A stretch of DNA of 43,998 nucleotides from Acidobacteriota bacterium (GCA_016201285.1 JACQDE010000039.1:1-43998), one strand, 5' to 3'. Positions 1 to 8,750 are shown, numbered from the stretch's first letter. The notes: a model not told the origin generated them from the sequence alone. A program made the numbers and translations.

Positions 1-138
1 CGCAGCTCCATTGCCTCCAGCCTGCTGCTGCGCGCCGGCTTCAAGCAGGTGATGAACGCCACCGGCGGCTTCGACGCCTGGCTGGCACAAAAGTTACCGG
101 TGGTGGCGGAGAAACCGGCGAGCACCTGCTCGGCCTAA
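1..138 (+). CDS. Rhodanese-like domain protein, C-terminal end (partial)
   Basis: The window opens inside a reading frame that runs 45 codons to TAA at 136-138. The visible residues include RSSIASSLLL, GFKQV and the GGFDAW block, which match the last third of a rhodanese domain: the Arg-Ser after the active-site loop, the helix that follows it, and the conserved Gly-Gly-x-x-x-Trp before the end. The active-site Cys would lie just before base 1 and cannot be seen, so sulfurtransferase activity cannot be judged. It may be a stand-alone rhodanese or the end of a longer protein. The tail contains a Cys close to the C terminus. Confidence 0.75.
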   Translation, partial: RSSIASSLLLRAGFKQVMNATGGFDAWLAQKLPVVAEKPASTCSA

Positions 139-182
139 GACTGCCTTTCCATGACGCGTCAAACGAGTGCATAGGGAATGGT

Positions 183-212
183 TTGACAAGGCGAACAAAA
201 GGCGAATATAGT
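183..212 (+). promoter_or_regulatory. Sigma-70-type promoter for the DinB-like gene
   Basis: TTGACA at 183-188 and TATAGT at 207-212 are separated by 18 bases. The -35 is a perfect consensus and the -10 matches five of six positions. Transcription would start near 219, about 30 bases before the ATG at 250, which has AAAGGAG upstream. This is the clearest promoter in the window. Confidence 0.7.
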
Positions 213-249
213 CCCGAGCCTTAGGTGGCTTTTCGCAAAGGAGACGAAC

Positions 250-735
250 ATGACCAACCTCGAATTCTTCATCAAGCGCCTCGAACAGGAAACTCCTGCC
301 ATGCTGCGCGTGATTCGCGCGCTGCCTGCAGACAAACTCGACTATCGGCCGCATCCGCGCTCGCGCTCGGCCGGAGAACTGGTGGCTGTGCTGGTGGCGG
401 AAGTGGCTGGCTCGGTGGAGATGTGCGAGAAGGGCGAAATCAACTGGGCTGAGCCGAAGGGCGCAACGTCAACCGAGCAGTCCGCCGCGGACTATGAGCG
501 CTTGCAGAAAAAGTTTTTGGAGCATCTGCGCAAAGTGGACGATGCTACGTGGAACAAAATGATCCCTCTGCTGATGGGCGGGCAGAAAGTGCACGAGGGC
601 ACGTTTGCGGGGATGTGCTGGGAGCTGATCTTCGACGCGGTGCACCACCGCGGGCAACTCAGCACTTACATCCGGCCGATGGGCGGGAAGGTGCCGTCCA
701 TTTACGGGCCGTCGGCGGACGACGCGGGGATGTGA
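250..735 (+). CDS. DinB/YfiT-like four-helix protein
   Basis: A 161-residue protein with the features of the DinB/YfiT-like metal-dependent superfamily: an N-terminal helix with a regular acidic/leucine pattern, the RSAGELVAVLVAEV helix in the middle, and a C-terminal HHRGQLSTYIRPMGGKVPS segment with the tandem His that normally completes the metal site. Such proteins are small four-helix bundles; some are thiol transferases, but most have no assigned reaction, and the substrate cannot be told here. AAAGGAG lies 6-7 bases before the ATG, and a strong promoter precedes it. It ends four bases before the next gene, so the two are probably co-transcribed. Confidence 0.85.
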   Translation: MTNLEFFIKRLEQETPAMLRVIRALPADKLDYRPHPRSRSAGELVAVLVAEVAGSVEMCEKGEINWAEPKGATSTEQSAADYERLQKKFLEHLRKVDDATWNKMIPLLMGGQKVHEGTFAGMCWELIFDAVHHRGQLSTYIRPMGGKVPSIYGPSADDAGM

Positions 736-739
736 TGCG

Positions 740-1522
740 ATGAAGCAGCGCGTCCGGCTGATTCACTGGAACGCAGACGAGCCAAAACAGCGGGTGGAAA
801 TTCTCCGCGCCGCGGGGTACGAGGTGTACTACAAAATCCAGCAAGGCCCGGATTTTTTGCGGGACCTGCGAAAGCGTGTCCCTGACGCGATGGTGATTGA
901 TCTGGCGCGGCTGCCGTCGCACGGGCGGGACGTAGGGCTGGGCGTGCGGCAGTCGAAGGCCACGCGGCGCGTCCCCATCGTGTTCGTTGGCGGCGAACCG
1001 GAAAAGGTGGCGCGCGTCAAAACCCTGCTGCCGGATGCGGCGTTCACGTCGTGGAACAAAATCCGCAGCGCCCTGAAGCGGGCCATCGCCCATCCGCCGG
1101 AAAACCCCGTGAGGCCGGACTCGTTGCTCGCCGGCTATTCCGGGACACCGCTGCCGAAGAAGCTGGGCATCAAGGCGAACTCAGCGGTGGCGCTGGAGGG
1201 CGCCCCGGACGGTTTCCGGAAGACTCTTGGCGAATTACCGGAAGGCGTTGAGCTCCAGGAAGAGACTCGCAGCCCGTGCGACATCATCCTGTGGTTTTTG
1301 CGCTCGCGAGAAGAACTTCAGCACGGCATGAAGAGCATGGCGGCGCGGACGGGCGAGGGCCGGCTGTGGATCATCTGGCCGAAGAAGGCGTCCGGCGTGG
1401 AAACGGACGTGACACAAAATGACGTGCGGGCAATCGGCATGGCGGCGGGGCTGGTGGACTTCAAGGTTTGCGCGGTGGACGCCACGTGGTCCGGGCTGGC
1501 GTTTACGCGGCGCAAAAGGTAG
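740..1522 (+). CDS. Pseudo-receiver / DUF3052 fusion protein
   Basis: 260 residues in two parts. Residues 1-115 look like a CheY-type receiver: a beta-strand start, Asp54 in VIDLARLPS, and a VFVGG strand. The switch Thr is Gly and the conserved Lys is missing, so it is probably not a normal phosphorylation switch. Residues 130-258 match the DUF3052 family: TPLPKKLGIK, LEGAPDGF, LPEGVELQ, WPKKASG, then VDFKVCAVDATWSGL close to the end. DUF3052 proteins usually stand alone at about 140 residues and have no known function. The ATG lies four bases after the DinB gene. The stop codon TAG is the TAG of the palindromic repeat that starts at 1519. Confidence 0.8.
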   Translation: MKQRVRLIHWNADEPKQRVEILRAAGYEVYYKIQQGPDFLRDLRKRVPDAMVIDLARLPSHGRDVGLGVRQSKATRRVPIVFVGGEPEKVARVKTLLPDAAFTSWNKIRSALKRAIAHPPENPVRPDSLLAGYSGTPLPKKLGIKANSAVALEGAPDGFRKTLGELPEGVELQEETRSPCDIILWFLRSREELQHGMKSMAARTGEGRLWIIWPKKASGVETDVTQNDVRAIGMAAGLVDFKVCAVDATWSGLAFTRRKR

Positions 1523-1592
1523 GACAGGCATCCACGCCTATCCACTGGTGATGCGAAGCTGGCGCGTGGACAGACCTGGAGGTCTGTCCTAC
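1519..1592. repeat. GTAGGACAG palindromic repeat, copy A1
   Basis: About 74 bases bounded by GTAGGACAGG and its inverse GTCTGTCCTAC, with inner hairpin arms around ATCCACGCC and GGCGCGTGGA. It lies between two convergent genes and supplies both stop codons: TAG at 1520-1522 on the plus strand and TAG (read from 1591 to 1589) on the minus strand. Related copies occur near 7440, 17933, 21607, 24306 and 34290. The hairpin could end transcription in both directions, but no T-run follows. Confidence 0.85.
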
Positions 1593-1993
1593 GGCAGGAT
1601 TTCAAAGCGGAAGGAAATCTGGGCGGTCTTGCCGAGCATGGCGGCGACGGAGCAATATTTCGACTCGCTCAGCTCGATGGCGTCGCGCACCGCCTTTTCA
1701 TCGAGCGCGCCGCGCAGGCGATAAAGGATCTCCAGTTTTGTCCACACCGTCGGCGGCTCCGGGGCGCGCTCGCCGGAGACAATCACTTCCAGCGACTGGA
1801 GCGGCTGGCGCTTTTTCCCCAGGATGATGACGACGTCGGTGGCGGTGCAGGCGCCAAGCGCCACGAGCAGCATTTCCATGGGGCCGGCAGCGGAATTGCG
1901 CTCGCGGTCGGCGTCAATGGCGAGGGCGTGGCCTGACGGAGTGACGGCGACGAACTGTTGTTGCTCGATCCATTTCACACGCGCGGTCTGCAT
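1589..1993 (-). CDS. OsmC/Ohr family protein
   Basis: 134 residues with the OsmC-like fold. Cys49 lies in LGACTATDV and Cys114 in SKYCSVAAML, the two redox-active cysteines of the family, which reduce organic hydroperoxides. The AAGPMEMLLVALG block is typical of the YhfA/OsmC-like branch. AGGAG sits six bases before the ATG. The gene converges on the DUF3052 gene, and both end inside the shared palindrome. Peroxidase activity is likely from the two Cys; the physiological substrate and reductant are not shown by the sequence. Confidence 0.88.
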   Translation of the reverse strand: MQTARVKWIEQQQFVAVTPSGHALAIDADRERNSAAGPMEMLLVALGACTATDVVIILGKKRQPLQSLEVIVSGERAPEPPTVWTKLEILYRLRGALDEKAVRDAIELSESKYCSVAAMLGKTAQISFRFEILP

Positions 1994-2023
1994 GGGGTTC
2001 TCCTGGGACTGGCCGGGACGCCA

Positions 2024-5000
2024 TCAACCGAGGCTCGGGTTGGCCTGCGGACTGTGGGCGGATCCCGGCGCCGCCTCCGTGTTCCCGTTGGTGGCCGCCA
2101 CGGCGGCGAGTTCCTCGGCCGTCAGCAGCCCGGTTTCCCGCTGGCGCATCGCGTTCACAAACACGCTCACCAGTTCGGCATCGAATTGCGCGCCGCCGCA
2201 GCGCTCGAGCTCGGCCAGGGCGTCTTCAGGGCTGCGCGCCTTTTTGTAGGTGCGCTCGGACGTAATGGTGTCGTAGGCGTCGGCGATGGCCACGATGCGC
2301 GCGCCGAGCGGAATCACCGCGCCCGCGAGCTGATCGGGGTAGCCGGAGCCGTCGAAGAACTCGTGGTGATGCTTGACGATTTTCTGGATGGTGGAGATGT
2401 AGCGCAACGGCTGGAGGAGCCGGGCGCCCAGGCCGGCGTGGGACTTCATCGTCTCCCACTCTTCGGCGTTGAGCGGGCCGGCCTTGTTGAGGATGGCTTC
2501 GGGGATGCCGACCTTGCCGACGTCGTGGAGGATGCCGCCCAGGCGGAGTTCGGCGGTCTGCTTATCGGAAAGGCCCAGGGCGCGGCTGAGCAGGACGGAG
2601 TACGCGGCCACTTTGCGCGAGTGCCCCTGGGTGTATTGGTCCTTGGCGTCGACGGCGAACGCCAGCGAGGTTACGGTGTCGATCACGGCGGGCGGCACGG
2701 CGTCGAGGCCCTCGAGGACTGGCTGCCCGGGCTCGGCGGTTCCATCAGCGTCGGCCTGCGCGTGCGCGAGCGATAGCGTGAATTGCTCGAGGCGGCGATA
2801 GATCTCCTCGAAGGCCTCCGGGCCGGTGGAAAACATGCGCTTGAGCGTGACGCCGAGGTACGCCTCGAGGACGTCGCGCTTCCAGCGCTTGGTTTCGCCG
2901 GGCTCGAAATTGTCGGCGGTGGAGACCGCGTTGCCGCCCTTGTGCTTGGAGAGGTACATCGAGGCGTCGGCTACCTGGATCAGCTCCTGCGGCGTGGCGC
3001 CGTGCAACGGGAAGCAGGCGATGCCGAAACTGCCGGTGATGTTTTTTTCGTGGAGCAGCGGGTCGGACGCGACCCAGGCGCGGAGTTTCATGGCAATCTG
3101 GCGGCCCTGCTCGATGTTGGTTTCCGGCATGAGGATAACGAATTCATCGCCGCCGTAGCGGGCGACGACGTCGGAGCGGCGGCAGTTCTGCTCGAGGATG
3201 TTGGCTACGCGCTGCAGCACGAGGTCGCCCTCGAGGTGGCCGTAGAAGTCGTTGACGAACTTGAAACGGTCGAGGTCCATCAGCACGAGCGAGAAGGGCC
3301 GGCCGGCGCGGGTGGCGCGCTTCCATTCCGAGGAGAGGGCCTCCATAAAGTAGCGGTGCGTCTTGACGCCGGTGAGGCCGTCGGTGATGGCTTGTTCCTG
3401 TGCCTTCTGGAAGGTCTGGGCGTTGTGCAGGGCGACGGCAATCAGGTCGGCCAGGGTGCGCAACAACAGGATTTCCTCTTCGGGGAAGTTGTAGGGTTTC
3501 GTGGACTCGACGGAGAGAACGCCGAGAAGCTGCTCGGCGTAGATAATCGGGAGCCCGATAGCGGAAGCGGAGCCGGGAAGAACGGTCTCGACCGTGCCGG
3601 GCGCGATCTTCCTCACTTCCTCGAGCGTGGCAATCTGGCCGGTGCGGGCGACATGGCCCACCAGGCCCTCGCTGAGAGCGAGGCGGCGGCCGAGAGCGGG
3701 CTCCTCCGCGCGGCGCCGGCCGGCTTCGGCCTGGATGACCACTTCCTTCGTGCTGTAGTCCAACAGGCCGATGCCAACGTGGTCGAACGTCAGCGCCTCT
3801 TCCATCTCCTGCGAGATGGTCGAGAGGATTTCCTCCGGGTTGAGGGTGGTGATGGCGTTGCGCGAAATGTCGTTGAGCAGGGCGAGTTGCCGGGACTTCT
3901 TCTGCTCCTCGCGGAAGAGGCGCGCGTTTTCAATGGCGATGCTGGCCTCGCTGGCCAGCACGCGCATCAGCTCGAGGTGACCCTCGTCGAAGGCGCGGGT
4001 CTGGGTGCTGTGCACGGCCATCACGCCGATGCCGCGGTCGTAGAGAACGAGCGGAACGCCACAGAAGCAGCCGACGGTCTGAATCGGCTGAAGTCCCATC
4101 TTGCGGACTTCCTCGGCGAAGTTATCGCGGATGAGCACCGGCTGGCGGGTGCGGATGATGTGCTCGGTCAGATGGTTGCCGGCCTTGCGCGAACGCGAGG
4201 GGATGCGCACGCCGTCGGTGGTCTCCATGGTGAACTGGATCTCGTCGTGGCGCGGATCGTAAAAGGCGATATAGAAGTTGGTGACGTCGAACAGCCGCTG
4301 CATCTCCTGAAGAATCATCTCGAAGAGCTTGTCGAGGTCGAGCGTGGAGCTGAGGGCACGGCCGATCTCGTTGAGGATGTGCAGCTCTTCGGTGCGGCGG
4401 GCGGTCTGCTGGATCAGGTAGCTGTTCTCGACGGCCATGCCGATCTGATGGCCGAGAGCGAGCAGCAGGCGCAACTCGGCCGGAGTGAAGCGGCGGTTGT
4501 CCGGCGTGCCGAGCAGGATCAGTCCGAAGACGCGTTCCTTGGCCTGGAGGCTGATGCCGACCACGGTGCGCAAGCCCTCCTGGATGGCGAGTTCGCGGAA
4601 GCGGCGGAAGCCGGCCTCGCGCTCACTCAACGCGGTCCAGGAGGCGTCGCGGGTGAGGTCGCGGAAAACAACGAGTCCGCCGAGGCGCGCGACCAGATTT
4701 ACCAGGTGGTCGTCCAGGCCTTCTTCGTGCGTGGCGGCCCAGAACGTGTCGCGCAGGCCGATAGCCACCACCGAAGTGGGCCCGCTGGGGTCGCCGTGAT
4801 GCAGGCAGAGCGCGCCGGAGGGGATGCGCACCACGTTGAGCACGCGCTCGAGCGCCTGCGAGAGCATCTTCTGGATTTCGCCGCCCACGAAGCTCGAGGT
4901 GGTGAGGTTCAGGTTCGAGAGCGCCAGCATGTTGCGCTCGACGCGGCGCTTTTCCTCCTCGTAGAGCGCCATCACCATCAGCACCGCGGCGAACAGTTGC

Positions 5001-5578
5001 GGAATGATCACCACCAGGCGCGCGTCCGGCGTGAACGCCGCCGCAGCGCTGCCGCGGAAGACCGTCACCAGCATCATCAGGCCCCAAACCACGAACGATG
5101 CGGCGAGCAGTTTATCCGCCAGCGATTCCTGCCGGCGGCTTTCTTCCCAGAACACCGAGCCGACCATAAGGAAGGCGAGCGCGATGCCCCAGTACGGCGA
5201 GGCGAGCAGCAGCCCGAACTGCTGGATGAGCACCCAGACACCGAACACCACCGCGGCAAAGGCCACGGCTTGGAAGTGCGGTTTCAACTGCGCGTACAGC
5301 CGCGCGGCGCAATAGAAGAGCAGAGCCGAAGCTCCCAGCAGCCACAGGTTCAGTCCGGTGAAGGCGTTCAACAGCCACTGCAGGGAGTTTTCTGGAGCGA
5401 AGAGACGGGCCAGGGGTGAAATCGCAGGCGTCAGATAGTGCAGGGCGTGCACGCCCCAGCCGCAGGTCCAGAACAGCAGGTAGGCCTGCCGCTTCAGCCG
5501 GTACATGTAGGCGAAAAGCGCGGCAGTGAGCGCCGAGGCAATCAACAGCGCCAGCGCGATCATGCCTTCTGAGGTCAT
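2024..5578 (-). CDS. Membrane GAF-GAF-GAF-GGDEF-HD-GYP cyclic-di-GMP protein
   Basis: 1184 residues. Residues 1-215 hold about seven hydrophobic helices and are probably the membrane sensor. Three GAF domains follow (about 225-390, 410-560 and 575-730). The GGDEF domain has an intact RYGGDEF (809-813) and an RxxD inhibition site at 800-803, exactly five residues before GGDEF, so diguanylate cyclase activity with product inhibition is plausible. The HD-GYP domain (about 980-1150) keeps HD at 1018-1019, the HHH of KHHHEFFDG and GSGYP at 1077-1081, so it should hydrolyse c-di-GMP. Both making and breaking activities appear intact in one chain. The start ATG has only a weak ribosome site; a second ATG lies five codons in. 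Confidence 0.93.
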   Translation of the reverse strand: MTSEGMIALALLIASALTAALFAYMYRLKRQAYLLFWTCGWGVHALHYLTPAISPLARLFAPENSLQWLLNAFTGLNLWLLGASALLFYCAARLYAQLKPHFQAVAFAAVVFGVWVLIQQFGLLLASPYWGIALAFLMVGSVFWEESRRQESLADKLLAASFVVWGLMMLVTVFRGSAAAAFTPDARLVVIIPQLFAAVLMVMALYEEEKRRVERNMLALSNLNLTTSSFVGGEIQKMLSQALERVLNVVRIPSGALCLHHGDPSGPTSVVAIGLRDTFWAATHEEGLDDHLVNLVARLGGLVVFRDLTRDASWTALSEREAGFRRFRELAIQEGLRTVVGISLQAKERVFGLILLGTPDNRRFTPAELRLLLALGHQIGMAVENSYLIQQTARRTEELHILNEIGRALSSTLDLDKLFEMILQEMQRLFDVTNFYIAFYDPRHDEIQFTMETTDGVRIPSRSRKAGNHLTEHIIRTRQPVLIRDNFAEEVRKMGLQPIQTVGCFCGVPLVLYDRGIGVMAVHSTQTRAFDEGHLELMRVLASEASIAIENARLFREEQKKSRQLALLNDISRNAITTLNPEEILSTISQEMEEALTFDHVGIGLLDYSTKEVVIQAEAGRRRAEEPALGRRLALSEGLVGHVARTGQIATLEEVRKIAPGTVETVLPGSASAIGLPIIYAEQLLGVLSVESTKPYNFPEEEILLLRTLADLIAVALHNAQTFQKAQEQAITDGLTGVKTHRYFMEALSSEWKRATRAGRPFSLVLMDLDRFKFVNDFYGHLEGDLVLQRVANILEQNCRRSDVVARYGGDEFVILMPETNIEQGRQIAMKLRAWVASDPLLHEKNITGSFGIACFPLHGATPQELIQVADASMYLSKHKGGNAVSTADNFEPGETKRWKRDVLEAYLGVTLKRMFSTGPEAFEEIYRRLEQFTLSLAHAQADADGTAEPGQPVLEGLDAVPPAVIDTVTSLAFAVDAKDQYTQGHSRKVAAYSVLLSRALGLSDKQTAELRLGGILHDVGKVGIPEAILNKAGPLNAEEWETMKSHAGLGARLLQPLRYISTIQKIVKHHHEFFDGSGYPDQLAGAVIPLGARIVAIADAYDTITSERTYKKARSPEDALAELERCGGAQFDAELVSVFVNAMRQRETGLLTAEELAAVAATNGNTEAAPGSAHSPQANPSLG

Positions 5579-5922
5579 TCGGAGAGCGTCCCTGAAGGAG
5601 CTGAATTCTGTCCGTCGAAAATCTTTGCTCGCTGCTCAGTTCCCGCAGTTCGTTTCATCGGCAGAATCGCCGAGTGGAGTGAGCGATCCACGATGGTGCA
5701 GAAGATTGCCTCGGGCGGAATCAGACTGGGCTCCTCATTTGCGCAGCCTCTTGCACTGGAGACACTTTTCTCAATCGCGCACGACTATAGCGCACGGTTT
5801 CTGGCAGGGTCAATAGAACGGTCTAGTACTCGGTGCCCCGGCAGCAATGGCGCCTCGCATTTGGCCAAGGGTTCGGATAAACTACTTAGTTTCTGTTTGC
5901 TGCGAGGAATAATCCAAAAGAG
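5579..5922. other. Divergent intergenic region, no gene seen
   Basis: 344 bases between the starts of the cyclic-di-GMP gene (minus) and gltX (plus). It must hold both promoters, but no convincing -35/-10 pair stands out. It carries no palindromic repeat of the kinds found elsewhere in the window, no tRNA and no plausible open frame. Confidence 0.5.
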
Positions 5923-7443
5923 ATGACAACCGCTTCCAAACCCCGCGTCCGCTTTGCCCCATCGCCGACGGGCTACCTCCACGTGGGCGGCGCGCGCACG
6001 GCGATTTTCAACTGGCTCTTTGCCCGCCACGAGGGCGGCACATTTATTTTGCGCATCGAGGATACCGACGTCGAGCGCAACAAGCCGGAACTGGTGGACG
6101 GGATTCTCGAGAGCCTGCGCTGGCTGGGAGTCGACTGGGACGAAGGCCCGGTCTTCCAGTCGCAGCGGTTGGAGGTGTATCCCGCGGCGGCGGATGCGCT
6201 GCTGGCGAATGGCTCGGCGTATCTGTGCTACTGCGCGCCGGAAAAATACGCGGGCGGTGATCATGCGGAAGTAGAAGAGGTAGAAGAAGCGGAGGAAGCA
6301 GAGGGAAAGAAACCGCTCAAGAAGCAACGGTGCGGCTGCCGCCATCTGGATGAAGCGGGACGCAAGGCCGCTGAAGCGCAGGCCGCCGAGCAGGGCTTCC
6401 AGCCGGCGATCCGGTTCCGTGTGCCGGAGACGGGGACGACCGCGTTCGACGACGCGGTCTTCGGCAAGCGCGAGGTGCAAAACGCGGAGATCGAGGATTT
6501 CGTCCTGCTGCGCTCGCCGAAAGCGGGCCAGACGGCGCGGCTGCCCACCTACCACCTGGCCTGCGTGGTGGACGACATCGAGATGCGCATCACGCACGTG
6601 ATCCGCGGCGCGGACCACCTCTCGAACACGCCGAAGCAGGCGCTGATCTACCGCGGGCTGGGCGCGGCGCCGCCGGTCTTCGCGCACGTGCCGCTGATCC
6701 TCGGCCCGGACAAAACGCGCATGTCCAAGCGCCACGGCGCCACCAGCGTGGGCTCGTATATTGAAGAGGGCTTCTTGCCGGAGGCGTTTCGGAATTTCCT
6801 GACGCTGCTCGGTTGGTCCGCCGGCGACGACGCGCAATTCCTGCGCACCGCCGAGCTGCTCGAGAGGTTTTCGCTTGCCGGCGTCAGCCGTACCAATGCC
6901 ATCTTTGACCGCCCCAAGCTCGAGTGGTTCAACACGCAGTACCTGCAGAAGCTGCCGGTGGAAGACCTGGCGCCGCACGTCGAAGCGGAGCTGAAGCGCG
7001 CAAAGATCTGGCGCGAGGTATGGGCCGGCGCCGAGCGCGACTGGTTTCTGCGCACGATTGACCTGACCCGCCCGCGCACCCGCCTGCTGCCGGATTTTTC
7101 CACCTGGGCGCGTGGCTTCTTCAGCGACGATTTTTTCTATGACGGCGCCGCCATGGAGAAATTCTGGAAGGATGCAAAGCTGCCAGCGCTGATGGAAAAA
7201 CTCACCGCCGGCTACGCAGCGCTCACGGAGTGGAACCACGACGCCTGCGACAAAGTGCTGCGCGACTTGGCCGCCGCCGAAGGCATCAAGGCCGGCCTCT
7301 TGATTAACGCCACGCGCGTGGCCATCGTGGGCCAGGCCGTTGCCCCGCCGCTGTTTGACACCATGGTGGCCATCGGCAAGGAGCGCATCGTCGCGCGCCT
7401 CCGCCGCGCCCTGCCGGCGATTGCCGCAAAAACTTCTTCGTAG
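5923..7443 (+). CDS. gltX: Glutamyl-tRNA synthetase
   Basis: 506 residues, a class I synthetase that charges tRNA-Glu. The HIGH-type motif is PSPTGYLHVGG (His20) and the KMSKS-type motif is TRMSKRH (267-270). A cysteine zinc knuckle is present: Cys102 and Cys104 (CYC), Cys137 and Cys139 (CGC). Between its two halves is a low-complexity acidic insert (about residues 116-130, Glu/Val/Ala) whose DNA resembles a purine-rich repeat also found between genes here. The anticodon-binding half follows the usual pattern (ITHVIRGADHL, FRNFLTLLGWS). The stop TAG is the first TAG of palindromic repeat A2. Whether it charges only tRNA-Glu or also tRNA-Gln cannot be told. Confidence 0.96.
   Translation: MTTASKPRVRFAPSPTGYLHVGGARTAIFNWLFARHEGGTFILRIEDTDVERNKPELVDGILESLRWLGVDWDEGPVFQSQRLEVYPAAADALLANGSAYLCYCAPEKYAGGDHAEVEEVEEAEEAEGKKPLKKQRCGCRHLDEAGRKAAEAQAAEQGFQPAIRFRVPETGTTAFDDAVFGKREVQNAEIEDFVLLRSPKAGQTARLPTYHLACVVDDIEMRITHVIRGADHLSNTPKQALIYRGLGAAPPVFAHVPLILGPDKTRMSKRHGATSVGSYIEEGFLPEAFRNFLTLLGWSAGDDAQFLRTAELLERFSLAGVSRTNAIFDRPKLEWFNTQYLQKLPVEDLAPHVEAELKRAKIWREVWAGAERDWFLRTIDLTRPRTRLLPDFSTWARGFFSDDFFYDGAAMEKFWKDAKLPALMEKLTAGYAALTEWNHDACDKVLRDLAAAEGIKAGLLINATRVAIVGQAVAPPLFDTMVAIGKERIVARLRRALPAIAAKTSS
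6267..6309. repeat. Purine-rich repeat inside gltX
   Basis: A run of G and A only, broken by a few T and C, with GAAGTAGAAGAGGTAGAAG at its start. It aligns closely with the intergenic copy near 32763 (GAAGTAGAGGAGGTGAAGG). It is in frame and encodes an acidic Glu/Val/Ala loop between the two halves of the zinc knuckle. Confidence 0.6.
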
Positions 7444-7512
7444 GACAGACGTCCACGTCTGTCCGGCAAAGATGTGAACGGGTTGCCGGACAGGCCTGGA
7501 GGCCTGTCCTAC
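7440..7512. repeat. GTAGGACAG palindromic repeat, copy A2
   Basis: Begins GTAGGACAGACGTCCACGTC and ends CAGGCCTGGAGGCCTGTCC plus TAC, two hairpins facing each other. Its first TAG (7441-7443) is the gltX stop codon. Confidence 0.85.
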
Positions 7513-7541
7513 AAAAACTACTTCTTGGACATTTCGGCTTT

Positions 7542-7595
7542 GTAGGGGTGCCTACGTGTGCGCCCCTCGATGGAGCGGACACGCAGGTCCGCCCC
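7542..7595. repeat. GTAGGGG-type palindromic repeat
   Basis: GTAGGGGTGCCTACGTGTGC followed by GCAGGTCCGCCCCTT. It belongs to the shorter GTAGGGG/GTAGCGG hairpin class and ends directly at the stop codon of the next minus-strand gene. Confidence 0.6.
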
Positions 7596-8198
7596 TTATT
7601 GCTTTCTGAAGATTTCGGAATTTGCGGCGTGGGCGGAGGCGCTCGCGGCGGCAATTTGGATTTCGAGCGGAACGGGGATTTTTACCGGCGGCAGGCAGGC
7701 GGAATCGTTGCAGGCCTGGTAGCGCAGCGTGAGCGGTAGCTTCGTCGCGCCGAGCGGCGCACCGGCCGGCGCTTGAATTTTCATCCGCAGTGTGAACTTG
7801 CCTTCATAGACCGAGAGCTTTTTCTCCGAAAACTCAAATTTCTTCAGCTTGCCCGGTGGATACGTCGTACCCAGCACTTTGTATCCTGCGGGCAGCTCCG
7901 GCAGAAGCTGCGTAGGAATCAGGTAGTCTTCGGAAGGCTTGTTCGAGTTGACGTGAAAGCCCGCCATGATTTCCGCGACGACGGCAACTTCGAACGCGCG
8001 GCCGCGCGACACTTTGTCGAGGGAGACGTAGGCTGTTAGCTTGACGACGTCTTTCGCGAGAGGCAGCTTTGCGCCTTGCTGTGCAGAGAGGGAAGTAAGG
8101 AAGCAGGGAAGCAAGGAAGTGAGGAAAACCGCAGCGCAAATGAAGGGTGCGCGATCTGCTTTGCCCTGATATCTGTCACCGGACACCTCGCTTGCCAC
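7596..8198 (-). CDS. DsbD alpha-domain-like periplasmic thiol protein
   Basis: About 200 residues, resembling the N-terminal (alpha) domain of DsbD, which passes electrons from the membrane to periplasmic thiol partners. The pair Cys163 and Cys168 in QACNDSACLPPVKIPV is the diagnostic motif. The N-terminal hydrophobic stretch (about 20-41, ending SAQQ) is the likely signal peptide. Its core is encoded by a purine-rich dispersed repeat. The start is uncertain: the longest frame uses GTG at 8198, and the leader region is itself repetitive. Together with CcdA and the TlpA-like gene upstream, it rebuilds the three DsbD parts as separate proteins on one strand. Confidence 0.8.
   Translation of the reverse strand: MASEVSGDRYQGKADRAPFICAAVFLTSLLPCFLTSLSAQQGAKLPLAKDVVKLTAYVSLDKVSRGRAFEVAVVAEIMAGFHVNSNKPSEDYLIPTQLLPELPAGYKVLGTTYPPGKLKKFEFSEKKLSVYEGKFTLRMKIQAPAGAPLGATKLPLTLRYQACNDSACLPPVKIPVPLEIQIAAASASAHAANSEIFRKQ
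8091..8130. repeat. Purine-rich repeat inside the DsbD-like gene
   Basis: Repeated GGAAGTAAGGAAGCAGG-type words. On the coding (minus) strand it reads as Phe-Leu-Thr-Ser-Leu repeats and forms the hydrophobic core of the signal peptide. The same word family occurs at 24585-24700 and 32751-32870. Confidence 0.6.
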
Positions 8199-8209
8199 CT
8201 GTCACCTCG

Positions 8210-8539
8210 CTACACTTCCACGGCGCCGCCGAGCTGTTGCGTAAGGATGCGGCCCATCACCGCGGACAACGTTTCGCCGGTTTTGTCGAGCACGAACGCG
8301 CCGGCGGCATCCGACCAGCCGAGCTTGAAGCTGGTGGCCAGCGCGGAGATCCAGATTTGCCGCGCGGCGGTGTTGGGACTGATCACGAATTTCGTTTCTT
8401 CCGGCTCCTCGAAAAGCACTTCCAGCTTTTCGCCTTCGCCTTCCACATCAAAACCGTGCTCATCGCACAGCTCGAGCAGGCGCTTGCGCAGGTCTTCGAG
8501 CGCAGCGTCGGATTTCTTGCGGAAGTCGAGTTCATCCAT
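8210..8539 (-). CDS. cyaY: Frataxin-like protein CyaY
   Basis: 109 residues, the normal length of bacterial frataxin. It begins with an acidic helix (MDELDFRKKSDAALEDL), then LEVLFEEPEETKFVISPN, ARQIWISALATSFKL, and a final GETLSAVMGRIL helix. These match the frataxin pattern: acidic helix 1, beta strands, a QxW strand and a GE-x-L helix. CyaY binds iron and modulates the IscS/IscU iron-sulfur machinery. It lies 11 bases before the start of the DsbD-like gene and downstream of tlpA/ccdA. No isc or suf genes are in the window. Confidence 0.75.
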   Translation of the reverse strand: MDELDFRKKSDAALEDLRKRLLELCDEHGFDVEGEGEKLEVLFEEPEETKFVISPNTAARQIWISALATSFKLGWSDAAGAFVLDKTGETLSAVMGRILTQQLGGAVEV

Positions 8540-8638
8540 GTTCGGGTGATCAGCTTGCGGCGATCAGTAATTGGCGTTCAGATTTGGAGAATCTGAATTC
8601 TAACATGGTGCGTGTTTTCGCGTGCGCGCCTCCACAGG

Positions 8639-8660
8639 GGGGCGGGGGAAGCCCCGCCCC
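8639..8660. repeat. GGGGCGGGG hairpin
   Basis: Stem GGGGCGGGG / CCCCGCCCC around GAAG, in the 211-base gap between cyaY and the TlpA-like gene. The rest of the gap holds a second short palindrome and, at 8717-8757, an AT-rich purine/pyrimidine tract related to the repeat at 27369-27490. Confidence 0.6.
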
Positions 8661-8750
8661 TGCGAGGCGGCGCTGAAGCGCTGCACTCCACGGTACCGGC
8701 GGCGCGGATTGGTCACTTTAGTCTTTTAGCCCTTCGTCTTTCTAACTTTC

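Noticed and set aside
2783..5419. 878-codon open frame opposite the cyclic-di-GMP gene
   Set aside because: It is antisense to a clear GAF/GGDEF/HD-GYP gene, reads as Ala/Gly/Glu/His-rich sequence without motifs, and arises from G/C-rich third positions.
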